Shown here: in pieces, positions 1 to 8,233 of the stretch
How the letters are laid out: each line of letters starts with the position of its first letter
How positions within the stretch are numbered: position 1 is the first letter of the stretch
Source of the DNA: Alphaproteobacteria bacterium
Lineage (GTDB): Bacteria; Pseudomonadota; Alphaproteobacteria; Micavibrionales; Micavibrionaceae
Direction: 5' to 3'
Assembly: GCA_030432025.1 (NCBI GenBank)
Contig: JAUIIA010000002.1
Location: forward strand, 271,276 to 335,275
Length of the DNA: 64,000 bases
Notes under the pieces: generated by a model
Told to the model about the DNA's origin: nothing
What the model saw: only the letters and a program-made list of their open reading frames with translations
Database searches by the model: none
Program-made: the position numbers and the translations under genes

Positions 1-2
1 CA

Positions 3-1403
3 TTTGTCGGCAGCGGTACGGACACCGTTTCAATCATTATCGCCGCCGTGCTTATGCCTTTGGCTTTCGGCTATCAAGCAGGCGGGCGCTTCAGACCCGG
101 CTTCGCTGCTAACGGCAAATACCAAAGCATCCGGCGCAAGCTGATCCGCAACATCTTTATCTCGATGGTTATATTGCTGCTCGGCTTATCCTATGCCCTC
201 ATAAACGTGTTCTTCTTTGCCCTGATCAAGGCGGGCATAACACACCGCCTCCTGTTGATCACGCTCTACTCGCTCGCGTTTCTGGTCATTCCCGTCTATC
301 TGTTGGGCCAAACCATTCCGCTGGTCAGCAACTATTTCTCAAAAGAAAAACTGTCGAAGGTTACGGGTAAGATCCTGTTCTTCTCGACGCTCGGTTCATT
401 TTTGGGCGCGGTCTTCTCGACATTGGTGCTCATGGCCAACCTCGGCGTGCACCACACAGTTTCGCTGAACTTCATCATTCTGGCAGGCCTGATCATGCTG
501 TTGAGCAAAAAGAAGATTGCCGAAACCACGATCTTCGCCATTTTCCTTGCCGGTGCGGGCCTGTACCTGAATTCCGATAATGTCATGCATACTTTCAACA
601 TCGTCGAAAACAATCAGTACAACACCATCATCGTCTATGAAGAGGACGGTGAACGTCATCTGGTCATGAATAATAACGGCTCCTCCATGTACAGTGAGGA
701 CGGGCGCAAACACGACTATGTCGAGTTCATCGAAAAAATCTCCATCACCCCGATTTTAAACGCTGAAGAGCCGAAGGACATCCTCGTCATCGGCGCAGGC
801 GCGTTTACAATGGGCTTTGAGGATACCGTCAACCACTATGACTTCATTGATATCGATAAGAGCCTGAAACGCATCTCTGAGGAATACATTCTGCAGACCG
901 AACTGACCGACAACAAGGTCTTTCACCCCATCCCTGCCCGTGCGTTCCTGACACAAACGCAAAAAACATATGACCTGATTATTCTCGATGCGTATCTGGG
1001 CGACCTGACACTGCCCGAACATCTCGTCACCGCAGAGTTCTTCGACCATGTGAAGACACATCTGAAACCGGGTGGATCAATGGTTGGTAACTTCATCGCC
1101 TCCCCCAACATGGCCAACCGTTTCAGCCGCAAACTGGACAACACACTGCGCAAAGCCTTCCCACACATCAATCGCTATATCGTTGAAGAGCATGATGTCT
1201 GGAACACCGACCCGAGCAAAACCGCAAACGTGATCTACAGCTACACGCACTTCCCGCAGGAAGAGACAGACGATATCTATACGGATAACAAAAACACCGT
1301 CTTCTACGACAAACCGCAAAATCGGGGTGACTTTGATGACGAAGAACCCGAAAGCCCTCCTGAAAACGCAGAAGAAGCTGAAAATCCCGAGCAAACAGAG
1401 TAA
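3..1403 (+). CDS. Membrane-bound spermidine synthase-like protein, 5' end outside window
   Basis: The frame is open to the left edge (residues FVGSGTDTVSIIIAAV precede the first internal start codon, a GTG at 48), so the real start lies upstream. Several hydrophobic segments fill the first ~170 visible residues. A Rossmann-type methyltransferase/spermidine-synthase fold follows, with a nucleotide-binding-like DILVIGAGAF motif near residue 245, an acidic DIDKS strand end and ILDAYLGDL. This is the layout of fused membrane/spermidine-synthase proteins. The substrate cannot be read from sequence; a polyamine aminopropyltransferase role is only a family-level guess. The tail is low-complexity and rich in Glu, Pro and Asn. 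A fatty-acid hydroxylase gene begins 23 bases downstream on the same strand. Confidence 0.75.
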   Translation, partial: FVGSGTDTVSIIIAAVLMPLAFGYQAGGRFRPGFAANGKYQSIRRKLIRNIFISMVILLLGLSYALINVFFFALIKAGITHRLLLITLYSLAFLVIPVYLLGQTIPLVSNYFSKEKLSKVTGKILFFSTLGSFLGAVFSTLVLMANLGVHHTVSLNFIILAGLIMLLSKKKIAETTIFAIFLAGAGLYLNSDNVMHTFNIVENNQYNTIIVYEEDGERHLVMNNNGSSMYSEDGRKHDYVEFIEKISITPILNAEEPKDILVIGAGAFTMGFEDTVNHYDFIDIDKSLKRISEEYILQTELTDNKVFHPIPARAFLTQTQKTYDLIILDAYLGDLTLPEHLVTAEFFDHVKTHLKPGGSMVGNFIASPNMANRFSRKLDNTLRKAFPHINRYIVEEHDVWNTDPSKTANVIYSYTHFPQEETDDIYTDNKNTVFYDKPQNRGDFDDEEPESPPENAEEAENPEQTE

Positions 1404-1426
1404 AATGCAAAGCAGGAGCCTGTTTT

Positions 1427-2263
1427 ATGGATTACGATTTACAAGCCATCATGTATGACATCTTGATCTTCATCTTGGAGATCATCGTCGTTGGCGGTTT
1501 CTTTTTCCTGATCGAACAAATGCGGCCCGCCGAAAAAGTGTCGTTTTTCAAACCCGGCTTTAAGGAAGAACTGGGCTTGGCATTCCTGAACGTCTCGCTC
1601 TTCTCCCCTATCTGTGTCGTCATAATGGCGTTTTTCGTCATGAACTTTATTCAATATTACATCCCGTATCAGATGTTCGCCCCGCAAATCGAAGCATTGC
1701 CCGTTACGATACAAATAATCTTCGGCCTCTTTATCTTGGATTTCAGCACCTATTGGCGCCACCGCTTCACGCATAACTACATGTGGCCGTTTCATTCGGT
1801 CCATCATGCGGCTGAAAACCTGACATGGCTAACCGCGCTTCGCCTGCACCCCATCGATATCTTAACGGCAACGGTCTTCGATGTGATGATGCTCCACCTC
1901 CTCGGCTTCAAAGGGGCCGGACTGCTGGGCGCGATCTTCATCCTCAAGGGTTATAACTACTTCACGCATGCGAATATCGACCTGAAATTCGATAAACCCT
2001 TTCGCTATGTCTTTGCCTCCCCACACTCCCACCGTTGGCACCACGCGGGGGAAAAGCACGCCTATAACAAGAACTTCTGCGCGATGTTCTCCCTGATCGA
2101 CGTCATGTTCGGCACATTCTATCACCCCGAACGCCTACCCAAAGGCTACGGCTTGGAGCCTGTAGAGCAGAAAGAATACCCCGCAGGGCTACTCGGCTGG
2201 CTGGCTTATCCGTTCAGGCAAGTCCTTAAAACTTTTAGAAAAAAGCCCGAAACAACCTCTTGA
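1427..2263 (+). CDS. Sterol desaturase / fatty acid hydroxylase family protein
   Basis: A 278-residue integral membrane di-iron oxygenase family protein. The histidine clusters that bind the two irons are visible in order: HRFTH (~117), HSVHH (~128), a single His in THANID, and HSHRWHH near 205. Hydrophobic stretches occupy ~10-28, ~50-75 and ~85-105, with others around 150-170. Members hydroxylate or desaturate sterols, fatty acids or carotenoids; the substrate is not deducible here. ATG 1427 is preceded by AGGAG at 1413-1417. The gene sits 23 bases after the spermidine-synthase-like gene and is probably cotranscribed with it. Confidence 0.85.
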   Translation: MDYDLQAIMYDILIFILEIIVVGGFFFLIEQMRPAEKVSFFKPGFKEELGLAFLNVSLFSPICVVIMAFFVMNFIQYYIPYQMFAPQIEALPVTIQIIFGLFILDFSTYWRHRFTHNYMWPFHSVHHAAENLTWLTALRLHPIDILTATVFDVMMLHLLGFKGAGLLGAIFILKGYNYFTHANIDLKFDKPFRYVFASPHSHRWHHAGEKHAYNKNFCAMFSLIDVMFGTFYHPERLPKGYGLEPVEQKEYPAGLLGWLAYPFRQVLKTFRKKPETTS

Positions 2264-2290
2264 TTTTCGTAATATATTAATATTTTCAGG

Positions 2291-2296
2291 TATAAT
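2291..2296 (+). promoter_or_regulatory. Candidate -10 element upstream of the 2326 gene
   Basis: A perfect TATAAT hexamer sits in an AT-rich 62-base gap, 30 bases before the ATG at 2326. No good -35 hexamer is found at 16-18 bases, so this is a -10 only prediction. Confidence 0.4.
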
Positions 2297-2325
2297 AGTA
2301 CTGACAAAAGAGAGGACCCCACCTT

Positions 2326-2586
2326 ATGGGCTATCAGATTTCAGATGCTGAAATGGAAGAAATAAGCGTTTTCGTACCCGGATGGTTCGTTCAGGCCGTA
2401 CTGGCTGGCGAAAGCGAAGACAGCATAAAAGACAAATTAAAAGAAGAACTTGCCGCCGCTCACAAGATCGCGGGACGCAAAATCTCACCTTTTGAACTTA
2501 AAGAAAAAGTCGAAGACCTCCATGAAACGTACATGGATACGCTGAGTGAGTACCAGACCGAGGAAAAAGGCCATGGTACAGTCTAG
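2326..2586 (+). CDS. Hypothetical protein, 86 aa
   Basis: Small acidic soluble protein, not recognised. It looks alpha-helical and is Glu/Lys/Ala-rich (for example KDKLKEELAAAHKIAG). It has no signal peptide or membrane segment. The start is supported by AGAGAGGA about 12 bases upstream. Its last 14 bases overlap the next gene, which points to translational coupling, so the two products may work together. Confidence 0.6.
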   Translation: MGYQISDAEMEEISVFVPGWFVQAVLAGESEDSIKDKLKEELAAAHKIAGRKISPFELKEKVEDLHETYMDTLSEYQTEEKGHGTV

Positions 2587-3193
2587 AGATAGTGAGCACG
2601 GCACAGCTATAGGCACAGCCCCGACTGAACGTTTCAGTCAGGAAGCCCGTGTACAGCAACATATCACCGATACAATTAACCACATCCACGAATCCATGGG
2701 TGTCGACCCGAACGGCCCAATAGCCGCCACGGTACATGCCAACATGGAGATGCTTTTGGATATTGCCGATGCGCAACATCAGGCGCTGATACATGTCCAT
2801 GAACTCACCGGTGCACGCATTGCCAAGGTGAATATTGACGATGTAAAACATATCGATCCTGAAAAATACGAAGACCCCGCCGCTGTCGCGCAGGCGATCG
2901 ACGATGTCGCCAGACTGGAAGCCGAAAAGCTTCTGGCTACATCCGACTTTATCTCCGGCATAAAACCACATTTACATGAAATTGATCCGGACGCATTGGA
3001 AGAGGTCGGGTCGGAATTACGAGCGGCTCGCAAAGTCGCCGGTAAAGCGATCAAGGGCAGCATCAATGCATTCGATCAATACAAAGGCAAACTCTTCTCG
3101 ATCTCCCATGTTCCCGGCCCGTATATAAGGGGCGAAGTGGAGCCATTACGGGAGAAGATGCAGACATATATGGAACCCTCGGCGGACCAATAA
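2573..3193 (+). CDS. Hypothetical helical protein, 206 aa
   Basis: Not recognised. Predicted soluble and mostly helical, acidic, without signal peptide or membrane segment. A GTG at 2546 also opens the frame, but the ATG at 2573 has a Shine-Dalgarno-like GAGGAAAAAGG just upstream and gives the cleaner start (MVQSRDSEHG). The gene overlaps its upstream neighbour by 14 bases and ends 10 bases from the convergent priA stop. The pair 2326/2573 looks like a two-gene accessory operon. Confidence 0.6.
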   Translation: MVQSRDSEHGTAIGTAPTERFSQEARVQQHITDTINHIHESMGVDPNGPIAATVHANMEMLLDIADAQHQALIHVHELTGARIAKVNIDDVKHIDPEKYEDPAAVAQAIDDVARLEAEKLLATSDFISGIKPHLHEIDPDALEEVGSELRAARKVAGKAIKGSINAFDQYKGKLFSISHVPGPYIRGEVEPLREKMQTYMEPSADQ

Positions 3194-3203
3194 CCCTCAT
3201 TAC

Positions 3204-5423
3204 TTACATAAAGCTCTGCGGATCGATATCGATATAGATACGTACCGTAGACGGGCATTTGATATTCCCGACCCAGCTTTGAATCGTTTTCTGGATATGA
3301 ATGTTCTTATCCGCCTGCACCAATAGACGGTAACGGTACTTCCCACGCAGCCTTGCAAATGGTGCGGGTGCAGGACCAAGCGTTAAAACTTCCTGACTTT
3401 GCGGTGCTGTCCGCCCCAACTCCTTGGCCACCTCTAACGTTAATTGCTCATCACGCCCCGAAACAATAATACCAACAAGGCGGCTATAGGGCGGCATATG
3501 CGCGTTTTCGCGCTCGAACGCCTCAGTTTCCAGAAACGGATCGCGTAGCCCCTCGGCCATCGCCTTCATAATACGGTGATCGGGCATAAAGGTCTGAAGC
3601 AGCACCTTCCCTTGTTTCTCTTCCCGCCCTGCGCGACCTGCAACCTGATGAAGAAGCTGGTATGTCCGCTCCGCTGCTCGCAATTCTCCGCCCTGCAAAC
3701 CGAGATCGGCATCGATAACACCGACCAGCGTTAGGTTTGGGAAATGGTGGCCCTTGGCAATGATTTGCGTACCGATAATAATATCAACCTCCCCGTTGCG
3801 TATCGTATCTAACATCGCTTTCAACTGGTCGTTATTCTCCGCCGTATCACTGGCGAGGATCATGATATTCGCATCGGGGAAATAGGCTTTAGCCTCATCA
3901 AATATGCGTTCGACCCCGGGGCCGCAAGCGGCAAAACTATCCTCTTCCGAACATTCAGGACAATGTTTAGGGATCGGCATACCCGTCCCGCAATGGTGAC
4001 ATTGCAAGCGACCGTTTTTCTTATGTTCGACCAACCACGCCGTGCAGCGTGGGCATTCCATACGGTGTCCACATGAACGGCACAGCGTTAACGGCGCATA
4101 GCCACGACGGTTAAGGAACAGCAACACCTGCTCCCCGCGCTGAACGGTCTCTATGACCTCTTTTTTGAGGCTTGGTGAGATAAAGTGCTGCGCATCCGTT
4201 TTCTCATGTGGACTACGCATATCAATCGCCTCGATCTCGGGCATAGTCGCCCCACCGAAACGTGCGGGCAGATGCAAATGCTCATACCGCCCACTCCATG
4301 CATTGTGAATAGTCTCGAGTGACGGTGTCGCGGACACCAGCAAAATCGGAAAATTACCCATCTTCGCCCTGACCACCGCCATATCGCGGGCATGGTAAAT
4401 CACGCCGTCCTCTTGCTTATACGCGGGATCATGTTCTTCATCGACAATGATCAACCCCAGCTTTTGGTACGGCAGAAACAATGCAGATCGCGCACCGACA
4501 ACAACTTTGGTGTCGCCTTGCGCCACACCGCGCCACGTGGTTTTACGCGCACCTGCCGACAGATGTGAATGCCAAAGAGCAGGCGCGCAGCCGAAACGTT
4601 GCTTAAACCGATCCAGAAATGCATTCGACAACGCAATCTCGGGCAATAGGATCAGAACCTGCTCCCCTTTCTTCAAGGCCTCGGCTACCGCCTCGAAATA
4701 AACCTCCGTCTTACCCGCACCCGTAACACCATCAAGCAACGCGGCGACAAACTCACCGCCCTTCACATGATCACGCAACGTATCCGCGACGGCATCCTGC
4801 GCCTCCGACAGCTCGGGCCCCTCGCGCATCGGGTCGGGACGACGGCATGGCGCGGGGTTAAAGATGTCGACTTCCTCGACAATGCCTTTCTCCGCCAACG
4901 CCCGTACTACGCCCGAACTTACATTCGCCTCACGGGCAATATCAGCCGCAATGCGCGGCGTATTATCGGCCAGCACATCCATCACCTGCTGCTGCTTTTC
5001 AGTCAGCTTAACGGATGCAATATCATTGGCGGGACGAAAGCCTTTTGCGGGTTTAGGCGGGATCAATGCGCCCTGCACCGACAGCGCCATTTTCAAAACA
5101 AAGCCACGCGGCGTCATGGTATAATCGGCCACCCAATCAATGAAATCCCGCATGACTTTCGGCATCGGTTTCATCGCATGGCGCAAGACAACATGTTTGA
5201 GCTTAGACGGGTTTACATCACCGGCAGGATCGCCCCACACAACGGCAGGTATTTCCCGCCCACCCAGCGGGACAGTCACATAGTCACCCGCCTGTAATTC
5301 CAGATCATCGGGAACGATATAATCATAGGCTTTATCAACGGGAAAAGGCACAAGGATCGAGCGCGTATTTTGAAGCGCTGCGCCCTGCTCTTCCCCCAAA
5401 TCCAGTGATGATTGCTGACCCAT
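3204..5423 (-). CDS. priA: Primosomal protein N' (replication restart helicase PriA)
   Basis: Superfamily 2 DNA helicase that recognises stalled forks and reloads the replisome. Visible parts: an N-terminal 3'-DNA-binding domain (FPVDKAYDYIVPDDL), Walker A DGVTGAGKTEVY, DEEH box in IIVDEEHDPAYKQ, the SATPSLE motif, and a cysteine-rich zinc-binding region (CRSCGHRMECPRC, CHHCGTG, CPEC) placed inside the helicase core as in PriA. Helicase motif GRAGR is in the C-terminal half. The frame extends to a TTG at 5450, but the ATG at 5423 (MGQQSSLDL) is preferred, giving 739 residues, a normal PriA length. Neither start has a strong ribosome-binding site. A divergent hypothetical gene begins 127 bases away. 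Confidence 0.93.
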   Translation of the reverse strand: MGQQSSLDLGEEQGAALQNTRSILVPFPVDKAYDYIVPDDLELQAGDYVTVPLGGREIPAVVWGDPAGDVNPSKLKHVVLRHAMKPMPKVMRDFIDWVADYTMTPRGFVLKMALSVQGALIPPKPAKGFRPANDIASVKLTEKQQQVMDVLADNTPRIAADIAREANVSSGVVRALAEKGIVEEVDIFNPAPCRRPDPMREGPELSEAQDAVADTLRDHVKGGEFVAALLDGVTGAGKTEVYFEAVAEALKKGEQVLILLPEIALSNAFLDRFKQRFGCAPALWHSHLSAGARKTTWRGVAQGDTKVVVGARSALFLPYQKLGLIIVDEEHDPAYKQEDGVIYHARDMAVVRAKMGNFPILLVSATPSLETIHNAWSGRYEHLHLPARFGGATMPEIEAIDMRSPHEKTDAQHFISPSLKKEVIETVQRGEQVLLFLNRRGYAPLTLCRSCGHRMECPRCTAWLVEHKKNGRLQCHHCGTGMPIPKHCPECSEEDSFAACGPGVERIFDEAKAYFPDANIMILASDTAENNDQLKAMLDTIRNGEVDIIIGTQIIAKGHHFPNLTLVGVIDADLGLQGGELRAAERTYQLLHQVAGRAGREEKQGKVLLQTFMPDHRIMKAMAEGLRDPFLETEAFERENAHMPPYSRLVGIIVSGRDEQLTLEVAKELGRTAPQSQEVLTLGPAPAPFARLRGKYRYRLLVQADKNIHIQKTIQSWVGNIKCPSTVRIYIDIDPQSFM

Positions 5424-5459
5424 AATTTTTGCTATCACAAAGCGTACCAAAACAAAATA

Positions 5460-5533
5460 GTTAATAAATTAACCAATTTTTGACATCGAGAGACTGAGTG
5501 TGCTAAAAACACGCCAAACGTTAAGAAATTAAC
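5460..5533. promoter_or_regulatory. Two near-identical 14-bp palindromic elements flanking a promoter
   Basis: GTTAATAAATTAAC at 5460-5473 (a perfect palindrome) and GTTAAGAAATTAAC at 5520-5533 (one mismatch) are exactly 60 bases apart. Between them is a promoter-like pair for the plus-strand gene at 5551: TTGACA at 5480-5485, 18 bases, TAAAAA at 5504-5509. TTAA half-sites recall CtrA targets, but the spacing between halves is 4 rather than 7, so a CtrA assignment is not supported. Confidence 0.45.
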
Positions 5534-5550
5534 ATTTACGGAGAACGATT

Positions 5551-5931
5551 ATGGATTTGAAATTAAAGCTGGCAGCCGCCGCCACAGCCCTAGGCGCAAT
5601 CACCTTTGGCGGCCCGATTGCGTACCACTCACGCGATATACACTTTCATCCTGATGACATTTCTTTTGTCACGCAGGAAGGCGACGGCCCTCACTTACAC
5701 GTGCAAAACGATCGCGCAGGCGAACACGCCGATATCCGCCTCACTCCTAATGAAGACGGCGTCTTGGAAGGGCAAGGTACAGTCATGCGCGATGAGTTCA
5801 CAATTGTGGTCGGTGAGGATGAGAGCGTCTTTACCCGCAGACATGGCATAGAAAAGATGTGGCTAGGACGCGATGTCGTTCATGTTAAACGCGTAGAACC
5901 GCCCGCGGAAGAGCTCAACGCTGACCTGTAA
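5551..5931 (+). CDS. Hypothetical small exported or anchored protein, 126 aa
   Basis: Not recognised. The first ~25 residues combine lysines (MDLKLK) with an alanine-rich hydrophobic stretch, like an uncleaved signal anchor or signal peptide. The rest is acidic with scattered histidines (HSRDIHFHPDD), predicted beta-rich. The start has GGAGA 8 bases upstream. It is divergent from priA and monocistronic as far as can be seen, with the promoter described at 5480-5509. Confidence 0.55.
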   Translation: MDLKLKLAAAATALGAITFGGPIAYHSRDIHFHPDDISFVTQEGDGPHLHVQNDRAGEHADIRLTPNEDGVLEGQGTVMRDEFTIVVGEDESVFTRRHGIEKMWLGRDVVHVKRVEPPAEELNADL

Positions 5932-5945
5932 GACAGCAAGAATAT

Positions 5946-5974
5946 TTGACATAACCTAAAAATCGCTGTAAAAC
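5946..5974 (+). promoter_or_regulatory. Candidate sigma-70-like promoter for the 6001 gene
   Basis: A perfect -35 TTGACA at 5946-5951, a 17-base spacer and TAAAAC at 5969-5974 (4 of 6 matches to TATAAT). Initiation would fall about 20 bases before the ATG at 6001. Confidence 0.5.
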
Positions 5975-6000
5975 TCCCACCCCATGCCACGGGAGCACGA

Positions 6001-6558
6001 ATGGTGCGCAAAGCAGGACCGGACAACAAAGATTACACGACACCGATCAGAAGAGAAGCCCTGTCCTTTGTGGTGCGTGGTGAAACTGACCGCACAAACG
6101 CAAAGGTTAACCTGGCCCCCAATTGGCACAGAATAGAAGATCTGGTCCACCAGGCTCTTGCAGGACAACCCGAAGAAGCCGACCCTCGCGAAATTGAAGG
6201 ACTGACTGCACTTCACGGTGCTATCAAAAACATTGCCGACACTGCCGAGACGACCAGCCCTTTTCAAGAACATGTCAACGTAAGCCAAAACGATATCGAC
6301 ACACTCGTCAGCAAAATGCCTTTTATGCGCGTCGCGGTACGTCATTTTAGTGATGTCATTAAAAACGGTACCGTTTTTCTGGGCGCCACATTCGATGAGG
6401 CCTCAGACAGGATAGATTTTGAAGAACTGGAAAACGGTCCGGCCTATTTTGCGCGCCTGCATCTTGAAGAAATTCAGATGTTCGCGATGCGCGCACGCTT
6501 GAAAATGCCTGACTACACCACGCCCGGCCTTAAGGTTGACGCGGCACCAAGCTACTAA
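6001..6558 (+). CDS. Hypothetical protein, 185 aa
   Basis: Not recognised. Soluble, mixed charge, no signal peptide or membrane segment. ATG 6001 is preceded by GGGAG (spacing 6) and by a good promoter. Its last 29 bases overlap the end of the convergent D-amino-acid oxidase gene, which marks a tight gene end but gives no functional hint. Confidence 0.55.
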   Translation: MVRKAGPDNKDYTTPIRREALSFVVRGETDRTNAKVNLAPNWHRIEDLVHQALAGQPEEADPREIEGLTALHGAIKNIADTAETTSPFQEHVNVSQNDIDTLVSKMPFMRVAVRHFSDVIKNGTVFLGATFDEASDRIDFEELENGPAYFARLHLEEIQMFAMRARLKMPDYTTPGLKVDAAPSY

Positions 6559-7471
6559 CCTGCTCCGCGCACCCCCAAGAGAGCGTATACCCCGCGCCGC
6601 CATGGCCATAGTTATGGATCAGCGGCGTACCATCACCCAGCGCATCGCGCTCCAACCTGACTTCAGCACGGATTGGCCGCAAACCGACACGCACATCGAG
6701 AATTTCAGGATCTTTCAAACGTTCGTCAAACTCGGCTGCCCTATTCAAAATCGCGTCCGTGATATCATCGTCAACTGACATAGACCACTTACCGACCTCG
6801 AACGACCCGCCGAGCACGCATTGCTCACCGCGCGGATACACATAAAACGGTTCATCAAAACTGGTGATACATTCGGTAATACCGGGGTTTTTGATAACCA
6901 CCACCTGCCCGCGTGCAGGCTTGATGATATGGTCATTCGCTATATCCTTGGCAAACACTCCGGTGCAGTTCACAACAAGGTCAAAATTATCTGCAATATC
7001 TGACAGCGCGCCCAGCTCCGCATAGGTTACGGAGCCACCCGCGGCCTCGAACTGCCCCACCATCCACGGAAAATATGTATCGACATGCATCGCATAAAGC
7101 GTTGCCTGTAACCCGCTCTTATATCCCTGCGGACATTCATCCCCTTGCAAAAGCTGCCAATCATCAACGCAATGCAGCCAGAACGGCGCATCAAAGGAGT
7201 CAAAACGCGTGCATTTCCGCCACTCAATCTGCCGCACGCCGCTTTCCTCCACCTCGAACAATCGCTGCATATGCGCCAAAGAGACCTTGAACCAGTCACG
7301 GCAACGTTGCGTTTCCTCGACATTAACGGGGTAGCACATCGCCGCTGCCGCCCAGCTTGTGGTTTTACGGATCGGGTCGCGGGAAATGATCGAGACTTTG
7401 TGCCCTGCCTCGGCCAGAACAAGTCCAGTATTTACGCCGACAATCCCACCACCGACAATTCCGATATTCAT
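6530..7471 (-). CDS. D-amino-acid oxidase family FAD-dependent oxidoreductase
   Basis: A 313-residue flavoprotein that should oxidise a D-amino acid or related amine. The N-terminus carries the dinucleotide-binding GIVGGGIVGVNTG and ends with the family signature NYGHGGAGYTLSWGCA, which contacts FAD near the C-terminus. The middle has a DLVVNCTGVFAKD flavin-binding strand and PARGQVVVI. The length fits DAO/D-aspartate oxidase proteins rather than the larger DadA type. It is divergent from the transaldolase gene with a 70-base shared upstream region. Substrate specificity is not readable from the sequence. Confidence 0.82.
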   Translation of the reverse strand: MNIGIVGGGIVGVNTGLVLAEAGHKVSIISRDPIRKTTSWAAAAMCYPVNVEETQRCRDWFKVSLAHMQRLFEVEESGVRQIEWRKCTRFDSFDAPFWLHCVDDWQLLQGDECPQGYKSGLQATLYAMHVDTYFPWMVGQFEAAGGSVTYAELGALSDIADNFDLVVNCTGVFAKDIANDHIIKPARGQVVVIKNPGITECITSFDEPFYVYPRGEQCVLGGSFEVGKWSMSVDDDITDAILNRAAEFDERLKDPEILDVRVGLRPIRAEVRLERDALGDGTPLIHNYGHGGAGYTLSWGCAEQVSSLVPRQP

Positions 7472-7474
7472 ATG

Positions 7475-7502
7475 TTGAGAAATCCGTGAAAGACGTTATA
7501 CA
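7475..7502 (+). promoter_or_regulatory. Candidate promoter for the transaldolase gene
   Basis: TTGAGA at 7475-7480, a 16-base spacer and TATACA at 7497-7502 lie in the divergent gap, about 40 bases before the ATG at 7542. Confidence 0.4.
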
Positions 7503-7541
7503 CAAAGTACAGGATAACAATTTACCACTAAAAGGACAGCC

Positions 7542-8198
7542 ATGAAATTCTTCGTCGACACCGCAGACATCAATGAAATTAACGACCTCGCCGCAACAGG
7601 TCTTCTGGATGGTGTAACAACCAACCCGTCACTCATTGCCAAGTCAGGCCGTGACTTCAAGGAAGTGATCAAGGATATCTGCAGCGTCGTGGACGGCCCC
7701 GTTTCCGCCGAAGTCGCATCAACCGAATATGATGCCATGCTCGCCGAAGCAAACGAAATCCGCACATGGGGCGACAACATCGCGGTGAAAGTACCGTTGA
7801 CCGAAGCGGGTTTGAAAGTCTGTAAGCAACTGTCCGATGAAGGCACAATGGTAAACGTCACACTGTGCTTCTCCGCCGCACAGGCCATTCTGGCCGCGAA
7901 AGCAGGCGCGTCATTCATCTCCCCATTCGTTGGCCGTCTGGACGACATCTCCAGCGACGGTATGCGTTTGATCGCCGAAATTTGCACGATCTACGATAAC
8001 TACCCGCAATTCGACACAGAGGTCCTCGTTGCCTCCATCCGCTCCCCTATGCACATCGTCGAATCAGCGAAAATGGGCGCACATGTAATGACCAGCCCGC
8101 CGGATGTCATCCGCGCACTCTACAAACACCCTTTAACCGACAAGGGCTTAGCAGCTTTTGTTGAAGACTGGAAAAAAACGGGGCAAAGTATCCTCTAA
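7542..8198 (+). CDS. Transaldolase / fructose-6-phosphate aldolase family protein
   Basis: A 218-residue small (TalC/FSA-type) transaldolase, a cytosolic TIM-barrel enzyme of the non-oxidative pentose phosphate pathway or an F6P aldolase. Family motifs: [10 protein letters not shown] at the start, [12 protein letters not shown] near 23-34, the Schiff-base lysine K83 in NIAVKVPLT, and the late strand LVASIRSP. The length matches the short subfamily. The ATG is preceded by AAAAGGACAGCC. It is followed 35 bases later by the SDR gene, likely in the same transcript. Confidence 0.9.
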   Translation: MKFFVDTADINEINDLAATGLLDGVTTNPSLIAKSGRDFKEVIKDICSVVDGPVSAEVASTEYDAMLAEANEIRTWGDNIAVKVPLTEAGLKVCKQLSDEGTMVNVTLCFSAAQAILAAKAGASFISPFVGRLDDISSDGMRLIAEICTIYDNYPQFDTEVLVASIRSPMHIVESAKMGAHVMTSPPDVIRALYKHPLTDKGLAAFVEDWKKTGQSIL

Positions 8199-8233
8199 AT
8201 AAAAACGATAGCTGCGTAACAGGGAGCTGAAAA

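Noticed and set aside
4767-5297. Plus-strand frame within priA (176 codons)
   Set aside because: Lies wholly inside priA, has no support from motifs or ribosome-binding site.
5460-5533. CtrA binding site
   Set aside because: TTAA half-sites are present but the spacing is 4, not 7, so the classical motif does not fit.
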